Shown here: positions 34,169 through 41,498 of the stretch, in pieces
How the letters are laid out: every line of letters begins with the position of its first letter
Numbering within the stretch: the stretch's first letter is position 1
Source: Sphingomonas sp.
Lineage (GTDB): Bacteria > Pseudomonadota > Alphaproteobacteria > Sphingomonadales > Sphingomonadaceae
DNA: 41,498 nt
Reading direction: 5' to 3'
Assembly: GCF_004799495.1 (NCBI RefSeq)
Contig: NZ_SSMY01000013.1
Location: forward strand, 1-41,498
Notes under the pieces: model-generated
What the model was told of the DNA's origin: nothing
Seen by the model: the letters and a program-made list of their open reading frames with translations, nothing else
Databases searched by the model: none
Translations under genes and position numbers: made by a program

Positions 34169-36442
34169 TCAGAAGACCTTGAGCACCTTGATCCCGTACT
34201 GACGCGGCGCGCCGGCGAAATAGAGCCCGCTGTTGAGCGCCGCGACATAGTGCTGATCGGTCAGGTTGGTCCCGTAGGCCGTGATCGTCAGCGTCTTGTG
34301 CGTCCAGGCGAGCTGCGCGTTTAGGATTTTGCGCGCATCGAGCAAGTCGCCGCGAGAGACGTTCTGGAACAACGTCGCCCACTGGCTGCCGACGTATCCG
34401 AAGTTGGCGCGCGGCGTGATCGTGTCGCCATTGCCCATCTTGAAATCATATTCGGCGCTGACGTTGAACGTCACGTTGGGCGCATAGGTCTGGCGACGGC
34501 CTAGCAGGTTGATGCAGTTCGTCGCCGCCGCGTTTCCGCCGGTCAGCGGGTCGCACGCACCGGTCGCCGCGATGCGTGGATCGCTGGCGTAGAACTGCCC
34601 CAGCTCGCTGTGCAGCACGTTGAGGCCAGTGCCGAACTTGAACCCGCCCAGGCTGACGTCCATCTCGGCCTCGAACCCGTAGATCTTGGTCGAATGCGGC
34701 ACGTTCAACTCGATCCCGAAGGTCGGGAAGGTCGGATAGCCGATGATGACCTGGAAATCGCGATAGTCGTTGTAGAAGCCTGTCACCGTCGTGCGGACAT
34801 GGCCGCCTGCCCAGTTCGCCTTCCATCCCGCCTCGTATGAGGTGATCTTTTCGGGTTTGAACGGCGCCGGGTTGCCGAGCCCGACCGGCACGTTGAGCCC
34901 GCCGGGACGGAAGCCGGTCGCGACGAAGCCGTAGAGATACTGGTCGTTGCTCAGCTTCCAGCCGAGCGACGCCTTGTACGAGAAATTGTCCGACTTGACC
35001 GTCTGCGTCTGGCTGATCAGCGCGCCGTACTGCTGGACGTTGACGTAGTTGGTCGACCGGCTGGCCGTGTAGCGGCCACCCAGCTCGAGCTTCAGGTTCG
35101 GCGTGATCTGGAACCCGACTTGCCCGAACGCCGCGAGGTTGCGCTCCGGATTGCGCCCGTACAGCTGATAGAGACAGGCGTTGACCGTCGTCACCGGATA
35201 GCAAACGTTGATCGTGAAATTACTGAACGGCGCCGGGAACTTGTAGGTGTTCCACATTCCGAACGCGCCCAGCAGCCAGGTGAACCGCTTGTTATCGGGC
35301 GAGATGATGTTGAATTCCTGGCTGAACTGCCGCTCGTTGACGGTGTCGTAGAAACTCCAGTTCTTAGTCGTGCCGGCAGGCAGGGCCGCCGTGATCGTCG
35401 TGGGATCGCCGTAGTTCGAGCCGTAACCGTCGAGGTCGGCGCGGTACATCGTATTACCGGTCTGGTATCCGGTGACCGAACGGAACTTCACGCCGCCATT
35501 GGTGTCGTATTCGAGCTTGAGCACCGAGCGGATGAACTTGTCGCGCGCATCCTGCGGCGCGTTCAATTCGATATTGTAGAGGTCGCGGCGGTAGGTCGGG
35601 TAAAGACTGCTATGCTGCCAGAACGGCGACGCGGGATAAGCGCCCGAATCGAGGTAATCGAGATCGGTTTTCCATAGCGCCGAGAAATTGTTGCTCGGCT
35701 TCCACAGCAAGCTCACGCGCCCCGCGAGATAGCCCATTTTCCCGCTATCGTACGGATAGGCCGTGCCGCCCGGTCCCTTGACATGGAAGAAGCTGTCGCG
35801 GCGGTCGAAGAACCCTGCGAGGCGCACCGCCAGCGTGTTGCTGATCGGGATGTTGATCCCGCCCTGGAAGCCGAAATCGTTGTAATTGCCGTAATTGGCG
35901 TTGGCATAGCCGTGGATGCCGCCGTTGATGATCGGGTCGTTGGTGTTGACGAACACCGCGCCGCCCGTCGCGTTCTGGCCGACGATCGTTCCTTGCGGGC
36001 CGCGCAGCACCTGGATGTTCGCGATGTCGTAATAGGGCTCCATCTGGAAATAGCCCGGGAAGGTCGGCACGCCGTCGCGATAGGTAATAACGCCCGTCGT
36101 CGTCTGCGTATTGTGCTCGGCCTTGCCGATCCCGCGGACGTTAAAATCATTCCCCTGGCCGAAATTGTTGACCACCACCGACGGCATCGCGAACTGCAGC
36201 GCGTCGACATTGGTGACGCCCTTGTTCGACAGATCGTTCCCGGTCAGCACCGACGCCGAGACCGGTGTGGTCATCAGGTTTTCGGAACGGCGCTGCGCCG
36301 TGATCACGATGTCCGGACCGGCACCGGCGTCATCGGAGGTCGCCGCAGTGTCGCTCGCCGGGGGCGTAGTCTGCGCCATCGCTGGACTGCACCAACCCAC
36401 CGCGAGCACCGATGCGCTCAGCAAAACGGCCAGATTCTTCAT
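34169..36442 (-). CDS. TonB-dependent outer membrane receptor
   Basis: The product is 757 residues from ATG 36442, with the strong ribosome binding site GGGAGGGG. The signal peptide ends PAMAQ. A TonB-box-like DIVITAQRR (about 49-57) is followed by the plug (VVVNNFGQGNDFNVRGIGK, YRDGVPTFPGY, ATGGAVFVNT) and a long beta-barrel ending in an aromatic-type C-terminus (YGIKVLKVF). It imports a ligand across the outer membrane using TonB energy. With MFS, esterase and acyl-CoA synthetase it forms a plausible ester uptake and catabolism set. Regulation by the TetR protein is suggested by the shared operator at 36523-36540. The frame is open further upstream to 36712. Confidence 0.93.
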   Translation of the reverse strand: MKNLAVLLSASVLAVGWCSPAMAQTTPPASDTAATSDDAGAGPDIVITAQRRSENLMTTPVSASVLTGNDLSNKGVTNVDALQFAMPSVVVNNFGQGNDFNVRGIGKAEHNTQTTTGVITYRDGVPTFPGYFQMEPYYDIANIQVLRGPQGTIVGQNATGGAVFVNTNDPIINGGIHGYANANYGNYNDFGFQGGINIPISNTLAVRLAGFFDRRDSFFHVKGPGGTAYPYDSGKMGYLAGRVSLLWKPSNNFSALWKTDLDYLDSGAYPASPFWQHSSLYPTYRRDLYNIELNAPQDARDKFIRSVLKLEYDTNGGVKFRSVTGYQTGNTMYRADLDGYGSNYGDPTTITAALPAGTTKNWSFYDTVNERQFSQEFNIISPDNKRFTWLLGAFGMWNTYKFPAPFSNFTINVCYPVTTVNACLYQLYGRNPERNLAAFGQVGFQITPNLKLELGGRYTASRSTNYVNVQQYGALISQTQTVKSDNFSYKASLGWKLSNDQYLYGFVATGFRPGGLNVPVGLGNPAPFKPEKITSYEAGWKANWAGGHVRTTVTGFYNDYRDFQVIIGYPTFPTFGIELNVPHSTKIYGFEAEMDVSLGGFKFGTGLNVLHSELGQFYASDPRIAATGACDPLTGGNAAATNCINLLGRRQTYAPNVTFNVSAEYDFKMGNGDTITPRANFGYVGSQWATLFQNVSRGDLLDARKILNAQLAWTHKTLTITAYGTNLTDQHYVAALNSGLYFAGAPRQYGIKVLKVF

Positions 36443-36522
36443 AACCCCTCCCACGACTACATAACGCTCTGCGGCGCCGATTGGGGGAATGTGCCGCAAT
36501 GGACGACAAACTTCAACGCTAA

Positions 36523-36540
36523 TTCTCACAAGAGTGAATG
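36523..36540 (-). promoter_or_regulatory. Putative TetR operator, site 2
   Basis: On the minus strand it reads CATTCAC-TCTT-GTGAGAA. The seven left and six right bases are identical to site 1 at 29457-29473, and the spacer is also four bases. It lies about 82-98 bases upstream of the receptor start, where a promoter would be expected. Confidence 0.55.
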
Positions 36541-36762
36541 AAAGGCGTCGGGCGGAGCTACCAAGGCGAGTCAGCTCCGTGCGGCTGCGACCTGCCACGC
36601 CCAGGATCAGCACAGCCACCCGACCGGCGAAGCCGAACGCGGCGACGATAATCACGGCCCCGATCACCGCGGCGACCAGAAGTGAATTTGCGAGAGAGCG
36701 TCGATCGTTCACAGCAATCGACTAGCTGTACCCAAGCTCGAAATTATCGGCATAGCCGGTTA

Positions 36763-36907
36763 TCAGCGCCACACGAGTTGTAGGCGCCCGGACGCTCGCC
36801 TCTCGCAATCGTCGATCCCCGGCATGGCGAGGCCGTTGAGCTGATCGACCATGACGTTGATCGTGTTCTTCAGCTCGAATCGGCGCAGCCGGGCGGTTCC
36901 TTTCTAT
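36763..36907 (-). pseudogene. Remnant of a HAMP-domain histidine kinase
   Basis: On the minus strand 36835-36876 encodes ELKNTINVMVDQLN, very like the HAMP segments of hybrid sensor kinases (ELKxTINxMVDQLN). The frame continues only 37 codons further to a stop at 36763 and begins after a TAG at about 36908. Nothing else of the kinase remains nearby. It is a short match but distinctive. Confidence 0.5.
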
Positions 36908-37295
36908 CCGCCCGCCTGGGACGCACCGTGCGGCTCCGACAGACCTGAGGCGCGAGAGCTAGACTTGGCACCGGCCATTGAGCTACGCCCTTAATTCGGC
37001 CGTTTAGCGTTGATGGCCGCTCGCCCAAGAGCTGTCGTTCCACGATCGGTCCCGGAACGCCCCTTTTTTAGCGAGAAGCAGACGCTAATACGTGCGCGCA
37101 TCGATCCGATCGCTGCAGAACTCCGATCAGTCGTACGAGCTCACGTGTAACCTTTTGAAACGTCTCGTTCCATTGCACACGCCTCAGCGGCAGCTCCTTA
37201 TTCGACGAAAGATAGGGTTCCCCCACGGACTTGCATGATGATATGGGGCGCGGGTCGGTTGGCGCGGGGGCGCCGGCCGCTGAGGGGGGATCTAT

Positions 37296-38120
37296 ATGGC
37301 TACAGTTGCCGGAAGGGGCTTCTCGCGACCGCATGAGTCGGACAATCTGTCCGGGACGGCGCGAGCGCATTCGATCGATCGCTGGATCTTTGTGGGGATG
37401 GCGGTCTGGTTCATCCTGATCGTCCTCGTTGGTTTCGTGCCGGATTCGATGATGAAGACTGCGATGGTGAAGGCCGGCGCGCGGGCGCCGTTCCCGGCAA
37501 GACTTCACATCCATGCGGTGCTGATGGGATCTTTCCTTCTGCTCTTGCTGGCCCAGACGTTGATGGTGGCCACGGATCGGTGCTCGCTTCACAAGCGAGT
37601 CGGCATCGCGGCGTTCGTGCTGGTGCCGGCGCTGGTGATCGCCGGACTGATCTTGGCTCCTACCATGTTCCACCAGGTCTGGGGCGGCGCCCATTTCGGG
37701 CCACCGGCGGCGCAAAAGGCACTGATGCCGATGGTGCCAGTAATCGAGAACATCTTGTTGCTGCAGATCAATGCCGGCGTGCTGTTTGCCGTATTCATCG
37801 GCGTTGCGCTTCGCGCGCGATCGACCTTGCCGGGCATGCACAAGAGAATGATGTTCTTGGCAACAGCCGTGCCGCTTGGTGCGGCAATCGATCGGATGTT
37901 GTGGCTGCCCTCGAGCATGCCAGCATCCCCTTGGGCGACAGACGTCTACATCCTGTTGGCGGTATCGCCTATGTTTGTGTGGGACCTCGTGCGCAATCAA
38001 CGTGTGCACGAAGCGTACAAGGTGTGGCTGATGATCTACTTGCCCGCGGCGGCGTTGGTCGCGTTCGCTTGGGACAAACCGTGGTGGCATTCGACCGCGG
38101 AGCGGCTGATGGGGGTCTAG
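37296..38120 (+). CDS. Multi-pass membrane protein with paired histidines
   Basis: The product is 274 residues; GGGGGGA upstream of ATG 37296. About seven membrane helices follow a soluble N-terminus. Histidines sit at helix edges in a pattern seen in DUF2306-like or heme-binding membrane proteins: ARLHIHAVLMGS, CSLHKRVG, GMHKRMM. Heme binding is possible but not shown. No operon partner; the neighbours are remnants. The gene appears intact although the region around it is decayed. Confidence 0.75.
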   Translation: MATVAGRGFSRPHESDNLSGTARAHSIDRWIFVGMAVWFILIVLVGFVPDSMMKTAMVKAGARAPFPARLHIHAVLMGSFLLLLLAQTLMVATDRCSLHKRVGIAAFVLVPALVIAGLILAPTMFHQVWGGAHFGPPAAQKALMPMVPVIENILLLQINAGVLFAVFIGVALRARSTLPGMHKRMMFLATAVPLGAAIDRMLWLPSSMPASPWATDVYILLAVSPMFVWDLVRNQRVHEAYKVWLMIYLPAAALVAFAWDKPWWHSTAERLMGV

Positions 38121-38195
38121 CGCGAGCAAGATCGATCGGAATGGTCGCCCGTCGTTGCCTCGGCCTGCTGTAACGGTCGAGCAGATGTCGGCTTT

Positions 38196-39013
38196 TTGAG
38201 AGACGAACTGCCCTTCCGCATCCCGCTAATTCGAGTGGCAGCAGCGCGCCCTAGTTCAAGCCGTTCGGTTCAGCGGGCCGCTCGCCCGAAAGCGGCCGTT
38301 CGAAAAGGCATCGCAGCATTTGCTGTGCGCGCCGGGTCAACCTGCGGCGCGCGCGAACTTCCCCGGCGGGCAGCGGCTGCGGACTTTGCTGGCGATACCA
38401 GCTGCCTGCGGGTTCTGCCGCTCGACGTCACCGATGAAGCGAGCATAGCGGCGCTGCTCGAAACCGCTGATCCGATCGACGTACTGGTGAACAATGCCGG
38501 CATCGGGGCGGTCGGGGCTTTCGAAGCGACGCCTATGTCGCTGGTACGCCAGCTGCTTGAGACCAACACGATCGGCACGATGGCGATGTGCCAGGCAGTA
38601 ATTCCCCAGATGCGGGCGCGACGCTCGGGCATCATCGTCAATGTGACCTCGAGCGTCACACTCGGCGCTTTCCCGCTGGCTGCCGCCTACACCGCGAGCA
38701 AACAGGCGATCGAGGGCTTCACGGGCTCGCTTGCTCATGAGCTCGCCTATTCGATATCGCGGTGAAGCTCGTCGAGCCCGGCTACGCGCCGACCACAAAC
38801 TTCGGCGCGAACGCCATCATTCCGTTCGATCAGCCGCTACCGGGCGAGTACGCCGATTTCGCCAAGCCAATCATGGAAGGCTTCGCTGCTCCGGCGCTGA
38901 CCATTCGTGAGACCGACGTGGCTGAGGGTGTGTGGAACGCCGTGCAGGACACCAAAGGTCGGCTCCGCTTCCCGGCGGGGCCTGATGCCGTTGCACTCGC
39001 GGAAGCGCGCTGA
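38196..39013 (+). pseudogene. Short-chain dehydrogenase/reductase pseudogene
   Basis: The core of an SDR is clear: LPLDVTDEASI, DVLVNNAGIG, NVTSSVTLGAFPLAAAYTASKQAIEGFTGSLAHELAY. The YxxxK catalytic pair is present. The first frame ends early (stop near 38765). The second, from 38762, continues exactly where the family should (VKLVEPGYAPTTNF) to 39013. Adding one T near 38750-38752 (TAT-TC to TAT-TTC) restores AYFDIAVKLVEPG. The N-terminal TGxxxGxG cofactor motif is absent in any frame, with only an eroded RxGIAAFAVRAG in its place. Two independent lesions indicate a dead gene. Confidence 0.82.
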
Positions 39014-39151
39014 AGACCGTTCCGTGCCGCCGACTATCCCCAGAAAAGCGCGTTTATAAGAACTCGACGATCAAACGATTGTTGTAATGTTGGATTTCGA
39101 GGTGCCCATTGCTTCCGAGGAGTCATCCACACGACTCGCGGGGGAATTGTT

Positions 39152-39379
39152 ATGCTCACGAGATCAAGAGTTGCCATTGTTGCGGGTTCGGGCCTGGCCG
39201 CTTTGATCGCGCTCACGGGCGTGGCGGGTGGTTCCGAGACCCAGAACTATACCTATGACGCCAAGGGGCGCCTGGTGAAGGTGGAGCATTCGGGCAGCGT
39301 CAACAGCAACGTCGTCGCGAACTACACGTTCGATCACGCGGACAACCGAACCAACCTCAACGTGAGCGGGGCGCCCTGA
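39152..39379 (+). CDS. Small exported YD-repeat protein
   Basis: The product is 75 residues; GGGGGA upstream. The signal peptide (ending LTGVAGGS) is followed by one YD-repeat unit: NYTYDAKGRLVKVEH, then YTFDHADNRTNLNVSG. It is far smaller than RHS proteins and stands directly in front of one on the same strand. It may be a partner or a detached repeat of the RHS system; function unknown. Confidence 0.75.
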   Translation: MLTRSRVAIVAGSGLAALIALTGVAGGSETQNYTYDAKGRLVKVEHSGSVNSNVVANYTFDHADNRTNLNVSGAP

Positions 39380-39426
39380 CCCTTTTTTCCGACTGCTTGC
39401 CATCTGCACGGAAAAACGGGGGTTTC

Positions 39427-40416
39427 ATGTTCGCTCAGAAGATTTTGCGCGTCGCCTTGGCTTCCACGGCACTCGTCGGAAGTTGTTATGCGGTACCGGC
39501 CTCGGCCCAGCTAGCCGATCCCGCGCCCGTGCGGGAATCGATCGACGGCAACGGGATCGATCTGTTTCTCGGCACCTTCAACGTCAACGCGCCGGCGCTG
39601 ACGATCGGGGCTTCGCAAGGGTTGAGCTATTACAAGCTTAGTCGCGGCGGCGGCTGGTTCGACAATCTCACCGGTTCTATGGACCTAACTGGCACCACGA
39701 TGACCGTGATCTTGGGCGGGAAGACCGATACGTTCACGGTGTCGGGGAGCACGTATACGCCGACCGAGGGCAATGGCGCGACGCTGACCTATAACGGTAC
39801 GACGCTGGTTTACACTTATACGACCAGTGACGGCACGGTCGCGCATTTTAACAAAAACCAAGCAACGCCATTTCCCTACCATGCGAGCGATGGGCGAGTT
39901 ACCGACATCATCAGCCCGTCCGGCGAGAAGCTGACATTTACCTATTCGAGCCTGCACTACTGCTCACAAAAGACATCCAGCGGGCTCGCCTGCGCGCATT
40001 GGGCAGACGCCTATCGGGTTTCGACCGTCCGCAACTCCTACGGCTACCTGATGACGCTGGCGTACGACGATGAATATATGTGGGACCCGGACGATATCGA
40101 CCTGCCCGATTTCAACGTGTGGGGGACTCCGCTTGGTGTCACCGCGTCCAACCTGGCGGCGTCGGGCGGAGCGACGCCTGGCCAGAGCTTCGCTGTGACC
40201 ACGAGCGGCGGCGACACGTTGTTGACGGTAACCGACGCGATGAGCCGCGCGACGGTCTTCCGCAGCACCGCCGGCGTGCTGATGGGCGTCAAGCTGCCCG
40301 GAGCTCGAGCGAGGACGCGACCGTCACCTACAGTTCCGGCAAGGTGTCGTCGATCACCACGCCGATCGGCACGACGACGTACGCTTATAGCGATGCGAGC
40401 GGGGTGCGCACGGTGA
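39427..40416 (+). CDS. RHS/YD-repeat protein, N-terminal frame (frameshifted)
   Basis: ATG 39427 with GGGGG upstream; signal peptide MFAQKILRVALASTALVGSC through PASAQ. The product begins with VRESIDGNGIDLFLGTFNVNAP, as in sphingomonad RHS proteins, then beta-rich repeats. After GVLMGVKLPG (codon at 40300) the frame turns into Arg/Pro-rich nonsense and stops at 40416. The true continuation lies in another frame from 40302. The break may be a real mutation or a sequence error. Confidence 0.82.
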   Translation: MFAQKILRVALASTALVGSCYAVPASAQLADPAPVRESIDGNGIDLFLGTFNVNAPALTIGASQGLSYYKLSRGGGWFDNLTGSMDLTGTTMTVILGGKTDTFTVSGSTYTPTEGNGATLTYNGTTLVYTYTTSDGTVAHFNKNQATPFPYHASDGRVTDIISPSGEKLTFTYSSLHYCSQKTSSGLACAHWADAYRVSTVRNSYGYLMTLAYDDEYMWDPDDIDLPDFNVWGTPLGVTASNLAASGGATPGQSFAVTTSGGDTLLTVTDAMSRATVFRSTAGVLMGVKLPGARARTRPSPTVPARCRRSPRRSARRRTLIAMRAGCAR

Positions 40417-41498
40417 CGGTCACCAACCCGGCGTCGAAGGTCACGACCTATACGTTCGACATCCTGTCGGCACGGATGAAGTCGATGACCGACGCCACCA
40501 GCCGCACGACGAGCTGGGATTACGACACCAGCGGTCGCTTGACCAAGACGACGGCGCAGGAGGGCAATTACACGCAGCTGACGTACGACGCGCGCGGCAA
40601 CGTGACGCAGACCGACACGGTCGACAAGGCGGGCACGTCGACGATCTCGACCTACGCGGGCTACGACTCGACCTGCTCCAACCCCGTCACGTGCAACCGG
40701 CCCAACACGACCACCGACGCGCTCGGCAACGTCACCGATTACACCTACGACGCGACCACCGGGAATGTACTGACCGTAACGGCGCCGGCACCGACGAGCG
40801 GCGCGACGCGGCCCAAGACGACCTATGGCTACACCTCGCTCCAGGCGTATTTCGATACGGGCAGCGGGATCGTCGCGTCGGGAGAGCCGGTCTATCGGCT
40901 GACCAGCACTTCGGTATGCCGCACCACGGCGAGCTGTTCGGGTACCTCCGACGAGACGGTAACCACCGTCGATTACGGCCCGCAGACCACGGGCACGGGC
41001 AACAACCTGCTGCCCGTCTCGACCACGACCAAGGCGGGCGACAATTCGCTGTCGGCGACGACGAGCGTGGCGTATGACTCGGTCGGCAACGTGACCAGCG
41101 TGGACGGTCCGATGAGCGGCAGCGACGACACGGTGACCTATCGCTACGACGGCGACCGCGAGCGCGTGGGGACGATCGCGCCCGATCCCGACGGGTCGGG
41201 GAGCCTCGCGCGCGCCGCGACCCGGACGACCTATAACGCGAAGGGCCAGGTGACCGAGACCGAGCTCGGCACGGTTGCCAGCACCAGCGATACCGACTGG
41301 GCGGCGTTCGCTTCCGCGCAACAGGTCACCGCGACGCTCGACGCGGCGGGACGGACGACGCGCAGCGTGCTGACCGCGGGCGGCACGACCTATGGCGTCA
41401 CCGAATACAGCTACGACAGCGCCGGGCGCCCCGATTGCGTCGCGGTGCGGATGAACGCGAGCGCGTGGGGCACCGCGACCGCCGCGTGCACCGCGACC
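40302..41498 (+). CDS. RHS/YD-repeat protein, continuation in second frame (3' partial)
   Basis: From 40302 the frame reads SSSEDATVTYSSGKVSSITT, then YD repeats such as TTYAYSDASG, WDYDTSGRLTKTTA, LTYDARGNVTQTD, DYTYDATTGNVLTVT, TTYNAKGQVTETE and YSYDSAGRPDCVAV. It is open to the end of the window, with no stop noticed. A missing base in CCCGG(C)AGC at about 40301 would join the two parts into one RHS protein. Such proteins form large beta shells, often around a C-terminal toxin, which would lie beyond the window. Confidence 0.8.

Larger units (their letters stand above)
36443..37295. other. Gene-poor region with remnants and a regulatory site
   Basis: This 853-base stretch has no complete gene I can support. 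It contains the putative TetR operator at 36523-36540, an open hydrophobic reading frame in phase with the receptor (about 36560-36712, minus strand), a fragment of a HAMP-domain kinase (36763-36907), and no recognisable features from about 36910 to 37280. The last bases carry the ribosome binding site of the next gene. Confidence 0.6.

Noticed and set aside
37054..37077. GGAAC upstream of the 37296 membrane protein as a third EcfG promoter
   Set aside because: No CGTT at 16 or 17 bases downstream, and it lies over 200 bases from the gene.
39397..39426. Upstream start at 39397 for the RHS gene
   Set aside because: It adds 10 polar residues before an otherwise good signal peptide; 39427 has GGGGG at the right distance.

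Overview
The window is GC-rich DNA (roughly two thirds G+C) from an alphaproteobacterium, most probably a sphingomonad (Sphingomonadaceae). The reasons are the large RTX proteins, a TonB-dependent receptor catabolic locus, YD-repeat/RHS genes, and two exact GGAAC-N16-CGTT promoters of the kind used by the alphaproteobacterial stress sigma factor EcfG. No rRNA, tRNA or CRISPR array was seen. Taxonomy is inferred from gene content, not from a marker gene.

Layout. 1-5045: 3' part of a giant VCBS/RTX surface or secreted protein, closed by a hairpin terminator. 5146-5876: an EcfG-type promoter, a 25-residue hydrophobic peptide gene and a membrane protein. 6149-6529: a small lipoprotein on the minus strand. 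6895-12480: an 1861-residue serralysin-type metalloprotease with a long RTX array and the same C-terminal secretion domain and tail as the first RTX protein. 12684-16074: CHASE2 adenylate cyclase, SH3-domain protein and periplasmic M48 protease. 16092-17362: mobA and fdhD on the minus strand, diverging from a long operon.

17700-25510 holds eight genes, most overlapping by a few bases: an FdhF/YdeP-type molybdoenzyme, a c-type cytochrome lipoprotein, caa3-type oxidase subunits II (with fused cytochrome c), I and III, a small membrane protein, a CtaG-type assembly factor and a membrane-anchored cytochrome c. With fdhD and mobA next door this looks like a self-contained molybdoenzyme-to-oxygen respiratory module. 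It is the best candidate here for an under-described system.

25582-27719 (minus) is a compact stress-type operon: secreted small protein, divergent Nramp-like transporter and two PRC-barrel proteins, behind a second exact EcfG-type promoter. A single-domain response regulator and an IS6-family transposase remnant follow. 29399-36442 is an uptake/catabolism locus: TetR regulator, divergent MFS transporter plus carboxylesterase, AMP-dependent acyl-CoA synthetase and TonB-dependent receptor. A shared palindromic element (CATTCAC-N4-GTGAGA) lies upstream of both the tetR/MFS pair and the receptor, suggesting one small regulon.

36443-39151 is a worn region: a fragment of a HAMP-domain kinase, an intact membrane protein gene and a short-chain dehydrogenase pseudogene with a frameshift and damaged N-terminus. 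39152-41498 has a small secreted YD-repeat protein and a large RHS/YD-repeat gene, interrupted by an apparent one-base frameshift near 40301 and running off the window.
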